Origin: DATLLJ01 sp035537875
GTDB lineage: Bacteria > Acidobacteriota > Vicinamibacteria > Vicinamibacterales > CAVVIG01
Direction: 5' to 3'
Length of the DNA: 64,000 bases
NCBI GenBank assembly: GCA_035537875.1
Contig: DATLLJ010000070.1
Span: forward strand, 1 to 64,000
The first letter of the stretch is position 1. Each line of letters starts with the position of its first letter. A model generated the notes under the pieces. The model saw only the letters and a list, made by a program, of their open reading frames with translations. It ran no database searches and had not been told where the DNA came from. The translations under genes were made by a program, and so were the position numbers. This document shows positions 43,742 through 51,796 of the stretch, piece by piece.

Positions 43742-45394
43742 ATGGCCACCAACTCCCGCAGCCCCGCCGACCTGCACGCCGAACCGGACCTCGGGACGGC
43801 CGCGGAAATCGACCGTCATGCCGAGCTGGAACAAGCGCGCCGCCTCGCCGAGCGGTACCGCCTCGAGTTCGTGGACATGGACACCTTCCGAATCGACCAG
43901 GAGCTGTTCCGGTCGATCCCGGCGGACCTGATGCTGCGGTATGGATTCATCCCGTACCGGCGGATCGGCAAGACGCTGGAGATCGTCGTCTCCGATCCCA
44001 CCGATATCCCCATGATCGACGAGCTGGCCATCGTCCTTTCAACGCCCATCAAGGTCGCGGTCGGCCCGCGGACGGCCATCGAGTCGATTCTGAAGAAGAG
44101 CGAGAGCTCGCAGCGAGTTCTGGAAGAGGCGACCGAAAGCTTCCAGATGCAGCTCCTCAAAGACGAGGATCTCGGTGACGACAGCCTGACGGTCGAGCGG
44201 CTGACGAGCGACATCAGTCCGGTCATCAAGCTGGTGGACTCGACGATTTTCACCGCCATCCAGCGGCGGGCGAGTGACATCCACATCGAAACCCAGGATG
44301 ACGCCGTCCACGTGAAATATCGGATCGATGGCGTGCTGCAGCCGGCCATGCGGCCAATCGCCAAGCAGTTTCACAGCCCGATCATCTCGCGCATCAAGGT
44401 CATGGCCGAGCTCGACATCGCCGAAAAGCGCGTGCCGCAGGACGGGCGCTTCCGGCTGAAGATGCCGGGAAAGACCATCGACTTCCGCGTCTCCATCATG
44501 CCGAGCGTGCACGGCGAGGACGCGGTCATCCGGATTCTCGACAAGGAATCGATCAGCGAGCAGTTCACCGAGCTGCGACTCGACATCCTCGGCTTTCCGG
44601 AGCCGGAGCTGAAGCGCTTTCGGAAGTACATTGCCGAGCCGTACGGGATGGTCCTGGTGACCGGACCAACCGGCAGCGGGAAGACGACGACGTTGTACGC
44701 GGCGCTTTCGGAGATCAAGTCGGTCGAGGACAAGATCATCACCATCGAGGATCCGGTCGAGTACCAGCTGAAGGGGATCACGCAGATCCCGATCAACGAG
44801 AAGAAAGGGCTGACATTCGCCCGGGGTCTGCGATCCATCCTCCGGCACGATCCCGACAAGATCATGGTTGGCGAAATCCGCGACGCCGAGACCGCCCAGA
44901 TTGCCATCAATTCGGCCCTGACTGGCCATCTGGTGTTCACGACCGTGCACGCAAACAATGTGCTCGACGTGCTCGGACGCTTCTTGAACATGGGCGTCGA
45001 AGCCTATCAGTTCGTCTCGGCGCTCAACTGCGTCCTCGCGCAGCGCCTCGTACGAACCATTTGTCATCACTGCAAGCGCCCTGCGAAGGTGACGCGCGCC
45101 CTGCTCGAGGAATCCGGCCTCGACCCGGCCCTGGAAAAGATGCAGACGTTCTATGAAGGCATCGGCTGCATCGAGTGTGGCGGGACCGGGTACATGGGCC
45201 GGACGGCGATCTGTGAACTGCTGGACCTGAGCGATGCTATCCGGGAGATGATCCTCGAGAAGCGGCCCACGTCGGAAATCAAGAAGGCCGCCCGTGAAGA
45301 GGGGATGCGCTTCCTCCGCGAATCGGCGGTCGAGCGGGTCATGCACGGCATCACGACGCTCCGAGAAATCAACAAGGTCACATTCGTCGAATGA
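43742..45394 (+). CDS. pilB: Type IV pilus assembly ATPase (PilB/GspE)
   Basis: 550 residues. An N-terminal GspE-N domain (about 25-130) is followed by the ATPase: Walker A GPTGSGKTTTLYA (308-320), the Asp box ITIEDPVEY, Walker B ILRHDPDKIMVGEIRD and a His box near LTGHLVFTTVHANN. A zinc site of four Cys is visible (CHHC near 441-444, CIEC near 477-480), which is diagnostic for PilB/GspE rather than the retraction ATPase PilT. It powers pilus or pseudopilus extension. pilM starts within its stop (4-bp overlap). No PilT gene is in the window. Confidence 0.95.
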   Translation: MATNSRSPADLHAEPDLGTAAEIDRHAELEQARRLAERYRLEFVDMDTFRIDQELFRSIPADLMLRYGFIPYRRIGKTLEIVVSDPTDIPMIDELAIVLSTPIKVAVGPRTAIESILKKSESSQRVLEEATESFQMQLLKDEDLGDDSLTVERLTSDISPVIKLVDSTIFTAIQRRASDIHIETQDDAVHVKYRIDGVLQPAMRPIAKQFHSPIISRIKVMAELDIAEKRVPQDGRFRLKMPGKTIDFRVSIMPSVHGEDAVIRILDKESISEQFTELRLDILGFPEPELKRFRKYIAEPYGMVLVTGPTGSGKTTTLYAALSEIKSVEDKIITIEDPVEYQLKGITQIPINEKKGLTFARGLRSILRHDPDKIMVGEIRDAETAQIAINSALTGHLVFTTVHANNVLDVLGRFLNMGVEAYQFVSALNCVLAQRLVRTICHHCKRPAKVTRALLEESGLDPALEKMQTFYEGIGCIECGGTGYMGRTAICELLDLSDAIREMILEKRPTSEIKKAAREEGMRFLRESAVERVMHGITTLREINKVTFVE

Positions 45395-46374
45395 GCTTCT
45401 TGCCTTCTCTTCGCGACACATCGGGCGCTTCCGCCGCCGTCGAGATTACGGCGACACGCGTTGCCGGAGCCAACCTCGAGTGGCGCGCGGGCCGACCGGT
45501 CGTGGTGTCGCATGCCTTCGAACGGCTGCCCGATGGGGCGCTGGTCTCGTCGCTCACGGCGGCCAATGTTCTCGACCGAGAAGCCGTGGCGGGCGCCGTC
45601 GGCCGCGTGCTCGAACGCCTGGGTCGCCCCAAGCGGATCGCGCTGGTCGTGCCGGATCCGGTTGCGAAGGTCTCGCTCATCAGGCTCGAACGCGTGCCGA
45701 GCCGAGCCAACGATCTCGCAGAGATCATCCGCTGGCAGGTGCGCAAGGCGGCGCCGTTCGCGATCGACGAAGCGCAGGTCAGCTTCGTTGCCGGCCAGGG
45801 AACGCCGGAGGGACAGGAGTTCGTCGTGTGTCTCGCGCGACGCGAGATCATCGAGGAGTACGAAGGCATTGCCGCGGCGGAGGGCGCCCACGCCGGCGTC
45901 GTCGACCTGGCGACCTTCAACGTTGTCAACGCCGTACTGGCGTCCGACCAGGTCGGACGGGGCGATGATGGACCCGCGGGAGACTGGCTGCTGGTGAACG
46001 TCGCCCCGGACTATGCGACGCTGGCCATTCTGCGCGGGCCGCACTTGATCTTCTTCAGGAATCGGGCGGCCGATACAGACGGGACGCTGGCGGATCTCGT
46101 CCACCAGACGGCGATGTACTACGAGGATCGGTTGAATGGCGTCGGGTTCGCGCGCGTGCTTCTCGCGGGCGCCAGCGGCGGGGGCGCTCGTCAGGCCGGC
46201 GACGTCGAGGTCATGCGCCGGAGCCTCGAGGAGCGGCTGCGGGCGACAGTCGACACCGTCGATCCCCGGACGGCGGTGGCGCTCGACGGCCGAATCTCCG
46301 TTGGACCATCGTTTCTCGATACGCTTGCGCCGCTGATAGGGATCCTGCTGCGCGGACAGGAGCACGCCGCATGA
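45391..46374 (+). CDS. pilM: PilM-like actin-fold pilus assembly protein
   Basis: 327 residues. The sequence is divergent, but the order pilB-pilM-pilN-pilO and a PilM-type core identify it: VEITATRVAGANL, RIALVVPDPVAKVSLIRLERVP, then EIIRWQVRKAAPF, which is the classic PilM helix. It would form the cytoplasmic ring that binds the N-terminus of PilN. The typical ATP-binding phosphate loops are hard to see, so nucleotide binding is uncertain. Overlaps of 4 bp on both sides show tight coupling. Confidence 0.8.
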   Translation: MSFLPSLRDTSGASAAVEITATRVAGANLEWRAGRPVVVSHAFERLPDGALVSSLTAANVLDREAVAGAVGRVLERLGRPKRIALVVPDPVAKVSLIRLERVPSRANDLAEIIRWQVRKAAPFAIDEAQVSFVAGQGTPEGQEFVVCLARREIIEEYEGIAAAEGAHAGVVDLATFNVVNAVLASDQVGRGDDGPAGDWLLVNVAPDYATLAILRGPHLIFFRNRAADTDGTLADLVHQTAMYYEDRLNGVGFARVLLAGASGGGARQAGDVEVMRRSLEERLRATVDTVDPRTAVALDGRISVGPSFLDTLAPLIGILLRGQEHAA

Positions 46375-46961
46375 TCCGCACCAATCTATCCACGCGGCCC
46401 TTCTACAACGAGCGCGCCGTGCACCTCTGGCTGCTGGCGCTGGGCGCGATCGTCGCGGTGATTACTGTCTTCAACATCAGCCGCGTCATCGGCTACTCCC
46501 AGAGCGACACGGCACTGGCGACGCAGGCCTCACGTGACGAGGCCCGGGTGGCGGAGGTCCGCCGGGAGGCCGCGCGTCTGCGCGCGACCGTCAATCTGCA
46601 GCAGATTGAACTGGCTTCGACGGAGGCGCGCGTCGCCAACCAGCTCATCGACCGCCGCACGTTCTCGTGGACGGAGCTCTTCAACCAGTTCGAAGTGACG
46701 TTCCCCGACAACGTGCGGGTCACATCCGTACGTCCTCAGCTCGACGAGCAGGGTGGCGTGCAGTTGACCATCACCGTCGTAGCCCGGTCGGTCGACGATG
46801 TCGACGAGCTCATGCGAAACCTCGAAGAGACCGGCAGGTTCCGCAACTTCCTTTCCGTCGAAGAACGGTTCAACGACGACGGGCTGTTGGTTGCGACGCT
46901 GGCCGGGACCTACACGCCCATGCCGGCGCAGACCGTCACGACGGACAAGAAGGCGCCATGA
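46371..46961 (+). CDS. pilN: PilN-like pilus alignment protein
   Basis: 196 residues with the PilN start MIRTNLSTRPFYNER, in which the cytoplasmic NL-x-x-x-P-F/Y peptide binds PilM. One membrane helix (about 22-42), a coiled coil (about 50-90) and a ferredoxin-like periplasmic domain (about 100-185) follow. It pairs with PilO in the inner-membrane alignment complex. The start ATG overlaps the pilM stop by 4 bp. Confidence 0.88.
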   Translation: MIRTNLSTRPFYNERAVHLWLLALGAIVAVITVFNISRVIGYSQSDTALATQASRDEARVAEVRREAARLRATVNLQQIELASTEARVANQLIDRRTFSWTELFNQFEVTFPDNVRVTSVRPQLDEQGGVQLTITVVARSVDDVDELMRNLEETGRFRNFLSVEERFNDDGLLVATLAGTYTPMPAQTVTTDKKAP

Positions 46962-47530
46962 CGCTGCTTCAGCGCGTACTCCGCGAAAAGCGCTCCATCA
47001 TCGCCCCGTTGATCATCGCCCTGCTGGTGAACGTCGCCTTGTACGTGCTCGTCGTCCGTCCGCTCGCCGTACGATCGGCGACGGCAGCCGACCGGGCGAG
47101 GACGGCCGCTCAGAACCGTCAAGCGGCCGAGCGCGACCTCGAGGCCGCCCGCGCGCTGGTCGACGGCGCGACGCTCGCGGAACAGGAGCTGGCGACCTTT
47201 TACGGAAAGATCCTGCCCGGCGATCTGTCCGCCGCGCGGCGGATGACGTACGCGTCGCTCCCGGCGCTCGCACAGCGAGCCAGCGTCAGATACGACGCCA
47301 GCAACTCGGCCATCGAGCCGGTGAGAAACCAGCGTCTGGGTCGCCTCCGCATCAACATGGTGCTCGAGGGTGAGTACGACAGCGTCCGTCAATTCATCTA
47401 TGAGCTGGAAACCACCCCCGCCTTCGTGATTATCGACAACGTGACGCTCACGCAGGCCGATCCGAACGGGCCACTCGCGCTGACCGTGGAGCTCTCGGCC
47501 TACTTCCGGACGGGAATGAATGGCGACTGA
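46958..47530 (+). CDS. pilO: PilO-like pilus alignment protein
   Basis: 190 residues from the ATG overlapping the pilN stop (ATGA). A short cytoplasmic tail, one membrane helix (about 15-36), a coiled coil (about 40-75) and a periplasmic ferredoxin-like domain (about 85-185, with RLGRLRINMVLEGEYDSVRQFIYELE) follow. It forms heterodimers with PilN. A longer frame starting inside pilN is spurious. Confidence 0.88.
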   Translation: MTLLQRVLREKRSIIAPLIIALLVNVALYVLVVRPLAVRSATAADRARTAAQNRQAAERDLEAARALVDGATLAEQELATFYGKILPGDLSAARRMTYASLPALAQRASVRYDASNSAIEPVRNQRLGRLRINMVLEGEYDSVRQFIYELETTPAFVIIDNVTLTQADPNGPLALTVELSAYFRTGMNGD

Positions 47531-48095
47531 CCGCCAGCGTCGACTGGTCCTGGCTGTCGTGCTCGTCGTGTTGGCACTCGTGCTGTATCGGGCGTACAGC
47601 GGCGGGGCGTTCGGCACGCTCGGACCCACGGCCGGCCCCTCAGCTTCGCCGTCTAATACCAGGGCCGGTTTCGCGCGACCTTCGACCGGCGCGGAGGCCC
47701 CTGCGACCGCGCCGGACGTTCACCTGCAGGCTCTGAGCGGGGAACGCCCGAGACCGCAGCCAGGGGAGCGGGACCTGTTTCGCTTCGGTCAGCGCCCGGC
47801 CCCTGCGCCGGCGTCGACGGCCCCGCCGGCCCCGGCCGTCACGCCGGGGCCCCCGGTGGTGGCCGGTCCGCCGCCGCCAGCGCCGATTCCGCTGCGGTTC
47901 ATCGGAATCGTAGAATCGCCGACCCAATCGAAGCGAATCGCCGCCCTGGTCGATTCGACCGGTCATGCGTACCAGGGTGGCGAAGGCGACATCGTCGCTG
48001 GACAGTACCGTGTGTTGAGGATCGGTGTGGAATCCATTGAGATGTCGTATCTGGACGGCCGAGGGCGGCAGACGATCCGACTCAGCGGATCGTGA
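47520..48095 (+). CDS. PilP/GspC-like linker protein of the pilus machine
   Basis: 191 residues: one N-terminal membrane helix (about 9-25), a long Pro/Ala-rich disordered segment (about 35-120), then a small beta domain (about 120-188) with PLRFIGIVESP and the strand pattern ALVDSTGHAYQGGEGDIVAGQYRVLRI. This is the PilP/GspC HR-domain pattern that links the inner-membrane complex to the secretin. Unlike classical PilP it has a transmembrane helix rather than a lipobox, which is closer to GspC. It overlaps pilO by 11 bp, and the secretin gene follows. Confidence 0.75.
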   Translation: MATDRQRRLVLAVVLVVLALVLYRAYSGGAFGTLGPTAGPSASPSNTRAGFARPSTGAEAPATAPDVHLQALSGERPRPQPGERDLFRFGQRPAPAPASTAPPAPAVTPGPPVVAGPPPPAPIPLRFIGIVESPTQSKRIAALVDSTGHAYQGGEGDIVAGQYRVLRIGVESIEMSYLDGRGRQTIRLSGS

Positions 48096-48109
48096 AATTG
48101 AGGATGGCT

Positions 48110-48142
48110 ATTGCAGATTGCAGATAGGATTGCTGATTGCTG
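48110..48142. repeat. Tandem heptamer repeat between the pilP-like and secretin genes
   Basis: (ATTGCAG)2, ATAGG, (ATTGCTG)2. Two perfect heptamer pairs differing by one base, placed in the 79-bp gap between genes. Related short tandem repeats lie in other gaps of this locus and after gcvP. Confidence 0.85.
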
Positions 48143-48174
48143 ACTCCAGCGTGGATGCGGATGCGAGGATATCT

Positions 48175-50667
48175 GTGACCAGATGGCTGAGAACGCTTGG
48201 GGTTCTCCTCGTGGCGGCAATCGCCGTCACCGGCTGCGCCGCCAGCAGGGCGTTCAGTCAAGGCGAAGACCTGGTGCGCTCCGGAAACTTCGACGAAGCC
48301 GTCGTCGCGTACCGGAGAGCCGTTCAGGAAGACCCTGACAACCCGAACTACGCCATCGCTCTGCAGCGGACGATGGTAGCGGCGTCACGCGCTCACCTCG
48401 ACACCGCAAGGCAATTCGAGGAACAGGGACAACTGGAGGCTGCGCTCAGCGAGTATCGTCTGGCCTCGGAATACGATCCGAGCAATCGGACCGTGATGGT
48501 CAAGACGGCCTCGATCGAGCAGACGATTCGCGATCGCATCGAGGCCGCGCGGCCACGCCCCGCCATCGAACAGTTGCAGGAGCAGGCTCGACTTGCGGGG
48601 GCGCAGCCGGTGTTGAACCCGGCGTCCCGCGAGCCGCTGATTCTGCGCTTCCCGAACGCCAACGTGCGCGACGTCCTCGGGTTCATCGCGAACGCCACCG
48701 GCATCAACATCACCTACGACCGAGACGTGGCCGATGGCCGGCCCATCACGATTCAGCTCGACGGGGTCACGCTGGAGCAGGCGCTCAATCAGATCATGAC
48801 CATGTCGCAGCTCTCGTACAAGGTCGTCAACGAACGCTCGATCTTCGTGTTTCCCGACACGCAGCCGAAACACACGTTGTACGACGAGCAGGTGGTCCGG
48901 ACTTTCTACATCTCGAACGCCGATCCGACGGAGCTGTCCCAGACGCTCAGTCAGCTGATTCGAATACCTGGCATCGCCATCCAGCCGATGATCGCCGTCA
49001 ACAAGACGACCAACACGATCACCGTCCGATCGACGGCGCCGATCATGGAGATTCTCGAGAAGATCATCGCGCAGAACGACAAGCCGCGCGCTGAAATCGT
49101 GGTGGATGTGGAGATTCTCGAAGTCGATCGCGCGCGCACGAAGAGCTACGGGTTGAACCTCTCGGAGTACGCCGTCGGCGCCATCTTTTCGCCCGTGGTC
49201 GCACCCGGGATAACGGCGGCACCACCGGCAAACGGCGGGACAGGCACCGGAACCACTGGCACGGGTGGCAATTCCACAGCCCCTGGCGCGGTCGTGTCGC
49301 CGCCGGTGTTCAACCTCAACACGATCACCCGTGGCGTGAGCACGGCCGATTTCTACCTCGCCGTGCCGACGGCCATCGTTCGTTTCCTCGAAACCGACAC
49401 GCGCACCAAGGTCATCGCCAAGCCGCAGCTGCGCGGCGCCGAGGGAAGCCGGCTGCAGCTGAACCTCGGGCAGAAGATCCCGGTGGTGTCCACCAGCTAC
49501 ACGCCGATTGCCACCGGCGGTGCCGGTGTCAATCCGTTGAGCTCGTACACCTATCAGGACGTCGGCGTCAACATCGACATGACGCCGCGTGTCTCGCTCG
49601 ACGGCGAAATCATTCTGGACCTCATCCTCGACAACAGCGCGGTGGGACCCGACAAGGCGGTCGCCGGCGTCACGGTGCCCACCTTCGTGCAGCGTCGGCT
49701 GGCGACGCGGCTGCGGCTGCGCGACGGTGAGTCGAACCTGCTCGCGGGGCTGATCGCCCAGCGGGACTCGAACTCGGTCAGGGGCCTCCCCGGCGCCATT
49801 TACGTCCCGTTCCTGAGAGAAGTCTTCTCAGGCAACGATACGAGCAGCGATCAAACCGAAATCATCATGCTGCTGACGCCGCACATCGTCCGGACGCAGG
49901 AGCTGACCGCCAGCGATCTCAGCCCGATCTACATCGGCTCGCAGCAGAATCTGGGCGTCGGCGGACCGCCGCCATTGATTGCGAACCCGGCCGAACCCGA
50001 GGCGGCCGCGCCGGCGCCTCCACCGACTGGACAGGCGACGCCGGCACCGCTGCCAACCCTCGTCGGCCCTGGCGGAGTGCCGGTGACAATCCCCCCGGGC
50101 TCCACGCCGGTGCCGGGCACTGTCGTCGCGCCGCCTGCGGCGACGCCAGCTCCTCCAGGGCCGGTGCCCCAGGCACCGGTTCCCACGCCGCCAGCTCCAC
50201 CGGCTGTGCCGGCGCCGCCCACCCCTGACGCCGCCCCGACCACCGTGCCAGGCCTTGGCCAGGCCCAGGTCATCATTTCGCCTCCCGGCACAACGCTTCG
50301 GGTGAACGGTGGGCCGTACACGATTCCGTTATCGGTCACGAACGCGACGGGCCTCTCGACGATCACCCTGACGCTGATTTTCGACCCCTCCAAGCTTCGC
50401 GTACGTTCCGTGCAGCAGGGCAGCTTCATGCGAACAGGTGGCGTCGATGTCGTGTTCACTCAAGAGGTCAGCGGCAATCGGATTGATATCACGCTCACGC
50501 GAACGGGAGATGCCACGGGCGCTTCAGGCACCGGGCTGCTGGCGGCGATTCTGTTCGATGCCATCGAGCCGGGCACGACGACGCTCTCGTTGAGCGGAGC
50601 GGCCGCCGGGCCGGGCGGAACCGCGATGGGACTGCGGTTCCAGCCGGTCACCATTACCGTGCAATAG
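48175..50667 (+). CDS. Secretin (PilQ/GspD family) with N-terminal TPR and C-terminal cohesin-like domain
   Basis: 830 residues from a GTG at 48175, which gives a lipoprotein signal (AVTGC, Cys near residue 19). TPR-type helices (about 25-130) come first, then STN/secretin-N domains (about 155-350; FPNANVRDVLGFIANATGINI). The secretin beta-barrel follows (about 375-580), with LGQKIPVVSTSY, YQDVGVNIDMTPRVS and TEIIMLLTPHIVR. A Pro-rich linker (about 600-690) leads to a cohesin-like domain (about 695-830) with ISPPGTTLRVNGG, LTLIFDPSKLRVRSV and TGLLAAILFDA. It forms the outer-membrane pore for the pilus or secreted substrates; the cohesin-like domain probably binds another protein or the surface. 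Confidence 0.92.
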   Translation: MTRWLRTLGVLLVAAIAVTGCAASRAFSQGEDLVRSGNFDEAVVAYRRAVQEDPDNPNYAIALQRTMVAASRAHLDTARQFEEQGQLEAALSEYRLASEYDPSNRTVMVKTASIEQTIRDRIEAARPRPAIEQLQEQARLAGAQPVLNPASREPLILRFPNANVRDVLGFIANATGINITYDRDVADGRPITIQLDGVTLEQALNQIMTMSQLSYKVVNERSIFVFPDTQPKHTLYDEQVVRTFYISNADPTELSQTLSQLIRIPGIAIQPMIAVNKTTNTITVRSTAPIMEILEKIIAQNDKPRAEIVVDVEILEVDRARTKSYGLNLSEYAVGAIFSPVVAPGITAAPPANGGTGTGTTGTGGNSTAPGAVVSPPVFNLNTITRGVSTADFYLAVPTAIVRFLETDTRTKVIAKPQLRGAEGSRLQLNLGQKIPVVSTSYTPIATGGAGVNPLSSYTYQDVGVNIDMTPRVSLDGEIILDLILDNSAVGPDKAVAGVTVPTFVQRRLATRLRLRDGESNLLAGLIAQRDSNSVRGLPGAIYVPFLREVFSGNDTSSDQTEIIMLLTPHIVRTQELTASDLSPIYIGSQQNLGVGGPPPLIANPAEPEAAAPAPPPTGQATPAPLPTLVGPGGVPVTIPPGSTPVPGTVVAPPAATPAPPGPVPQAPVPTPPAPPAVPAPPTPDAAPTTVPGLGQAQVIISPPGTTLRVNGGPYTIPLSVTNATGLSTITLTLIFDPSKLRVRSVQQGSFMRTGGVDVVFTQEVSGNRIDITLTRTGDATGASGTGLLAAILFDAIEPGTTTLSLSGAAAGPGGTAMGLRFQPVTITVQ

Positions 50668-50675
50668 AGAAAAAT

Positions 50676-50703
50676 GGTTCCTGGTTCTTGGTGTTTGGTC
50701 CCT
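50676..50703. repeat. Degenerate heptamer repeat after the secretin gene
   Basis: Four consecutive heptamers all beginning GGT (GGTTCCT GGTTCTT GGTGTTT GGTCCCT) directly after the secretin stop, followed by CT-rich sequence that loosely keeps the 7-bp phase to about 50725. Confidence 0.7.
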
Positions 50704-50766
50704 CGTCCGTCCTCTGACCCTGGTCCGGCCTCGGTCCTGTGTGCAAGGGGGCGAGAAACTGGGACC

Positions 50767-51228
50767 ATGGAACGCGGCTACACGTTCATCGAGCTGCTCG
50801 TCGTCTCATCGATCATTCTGATTCTGGCCTCGGCGATCATGCCTCTGGCCCGCGTTACCGCCACCCGTCAGCGCGAGGCCGAACTGCGTCGGGCGTTGCG
50901 CGAGATCCGCACCGCGGTCGACAAATTCAAGGACGCCGCCGACATGGGTCAGATTGGCTCGCTGGACCTCGACGCCGACAGCATGGGGTACCCGGCCGAT
51001 CTGGAAATGCTGGTGGAGGGTGTCAACCGAGTGAACGACCAGAGCGGAGTCAAGCTGAAGTTCCTTCGGCGTGTGCCGGTCGATCCGATGACGCGCAGCA
51101 CGGAGTGGGGGCTGCGCTCGTACCAGGACGCCGCCAACTCGACGCGCTGGGGTGGCCAGAATGTCTTCGACGTCTACACGACTTTTGACGGGACCGCGCT
51201 CGACGGAACAAAGTACAGAGACTGGTGA
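50767..51228 (+). CDS. GspG-like pseudopilin (copy 1)
   Basis: 153 residues from the ATG at 50767. The leader is four residues ending in Gly, then YTFIELLVVSSIILILASAIMP with Glu at +5, a textbook prepilin motif. The globular part ends with TALDGTKYRDW, matching the LDGTPYADW end of the next pseudopilin, so the two are paralogs of the major pseudopilin type (GspG). A longer frame from 50674 reads through intergenic repeat sequence and is not used. Confidence 0.85.
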   Translation: MERGYTFIELLVVSSIILILASAIMPLARVTATRQREAELRRALREIRTAVDKFKDAADMGQIGSLDLDADSMGYPADLEMLVEGVNRVNDQSGVKLKFLRRVPVDPMTRSTEWGLRSYQDAANSTRWGGQNVFDVYTTFDGTALDGTKYRDW

Positions 51229-51345
51229 ATCGGGTAATTGGGTAATCGGGTAATCGGGTAATTGATTGAGGAATTGCCTCATTGGATTGACAGATTGGAT
51301 TGACAGATTGGGGAATTGATTGAGGAATTGGTTGATTGATTGGGG
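51229..51345. repeat. Octamer and 13-mer tandem repeats between pseudopilin genes
   Basis: ATCGGGTA-type octamers occur four times (51229-51260: ATCGGGTA, ATTGGGTA, ATCGGGTA, ATCGGGTA). The 13-mer ATTGGATTGACAG occurs twice in perfect tandem plus five bases (51281-51311), and GGGGAATTG-type units follow to 51350. The whole gap is AT-richer than its neighbours and consists almost entirely of such repeats. Confidence 0.88.
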
Positions 51346-51353
51346 AATTGGCG

Positions 51354-51761
51354 ATGCCTGATCGGGCTCACCTCAGACGGCCCTCGGGTTTCACCATCAT
51401 CGAGCTGCTCGTCGTGTTGGCGCTCATCTCGATCCTCGCGACCATGGGAATGGCGCAGTACCGGCAGAGTGTGATGCACGCGCGCGAGGCGGTGTTGAAG
51501 ACCGACCTCTTCGATCTCCGGGACGCCATCGATCAGTACTATGCCGACAAGGGCCAGTATCCGGCGACGCTCGAGGCGCTCGTCAGCGACGGGTACATCC
51601 GCAGAGTCCCCATCGACCCCATCACGAACACCGCCGATACCTGGCAGACGGTCGCATCGGATCCAGACCCCAGCAATCCGACGGCGCAGATCGGCATCAA
51701 AGACGTCAAGAGCGGCTCCGATCAGATGGCTCTGGACGGCACACCGTACGCAGACTGGTAA
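51354..51761 (+). CDS. GspG-like pseudopilin (copy 2)
   Basis: 135 residues from the ATG at 51354, with GGGG in the repeat upstream as a possible ribosome site. The leader ends RRPSG and is cleaved before FTIIELLVVLALISILATMGM (Glu at +5). The body is typical of GspG, with AREAVLKTDLFDLRDAIDQYYADKGQYP and VPIDPITN, ending LDGTPYADW. Pseudopilins of this type form a short periplasmic piston in type II secretion. Downstream lies a convergent Ig/PKD gene. Confidence 0.9.
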   Translation: MPDRAHLRRPSGFTIIELLVVLALISILATMGMAQYRQSVMHAREAVLKTDLFDLRDAIDQYYADKGQYPATLEALVSDGYIRRVPIDPITNTADTWQTVASDPDPSNPTAQIGIKDVKSGSDQMALDGTPYADW

Positions 51762-51796
51762 CCGTCCCGGATGCGATCTCCGGTTGAGCTGACAGT

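Noticed and set aside
51229..51345. CRISPR-like array between pseudopilin genes
   Set aside because: Units are 8-13 bp with no unique spacers; this is simple tandem repetition.
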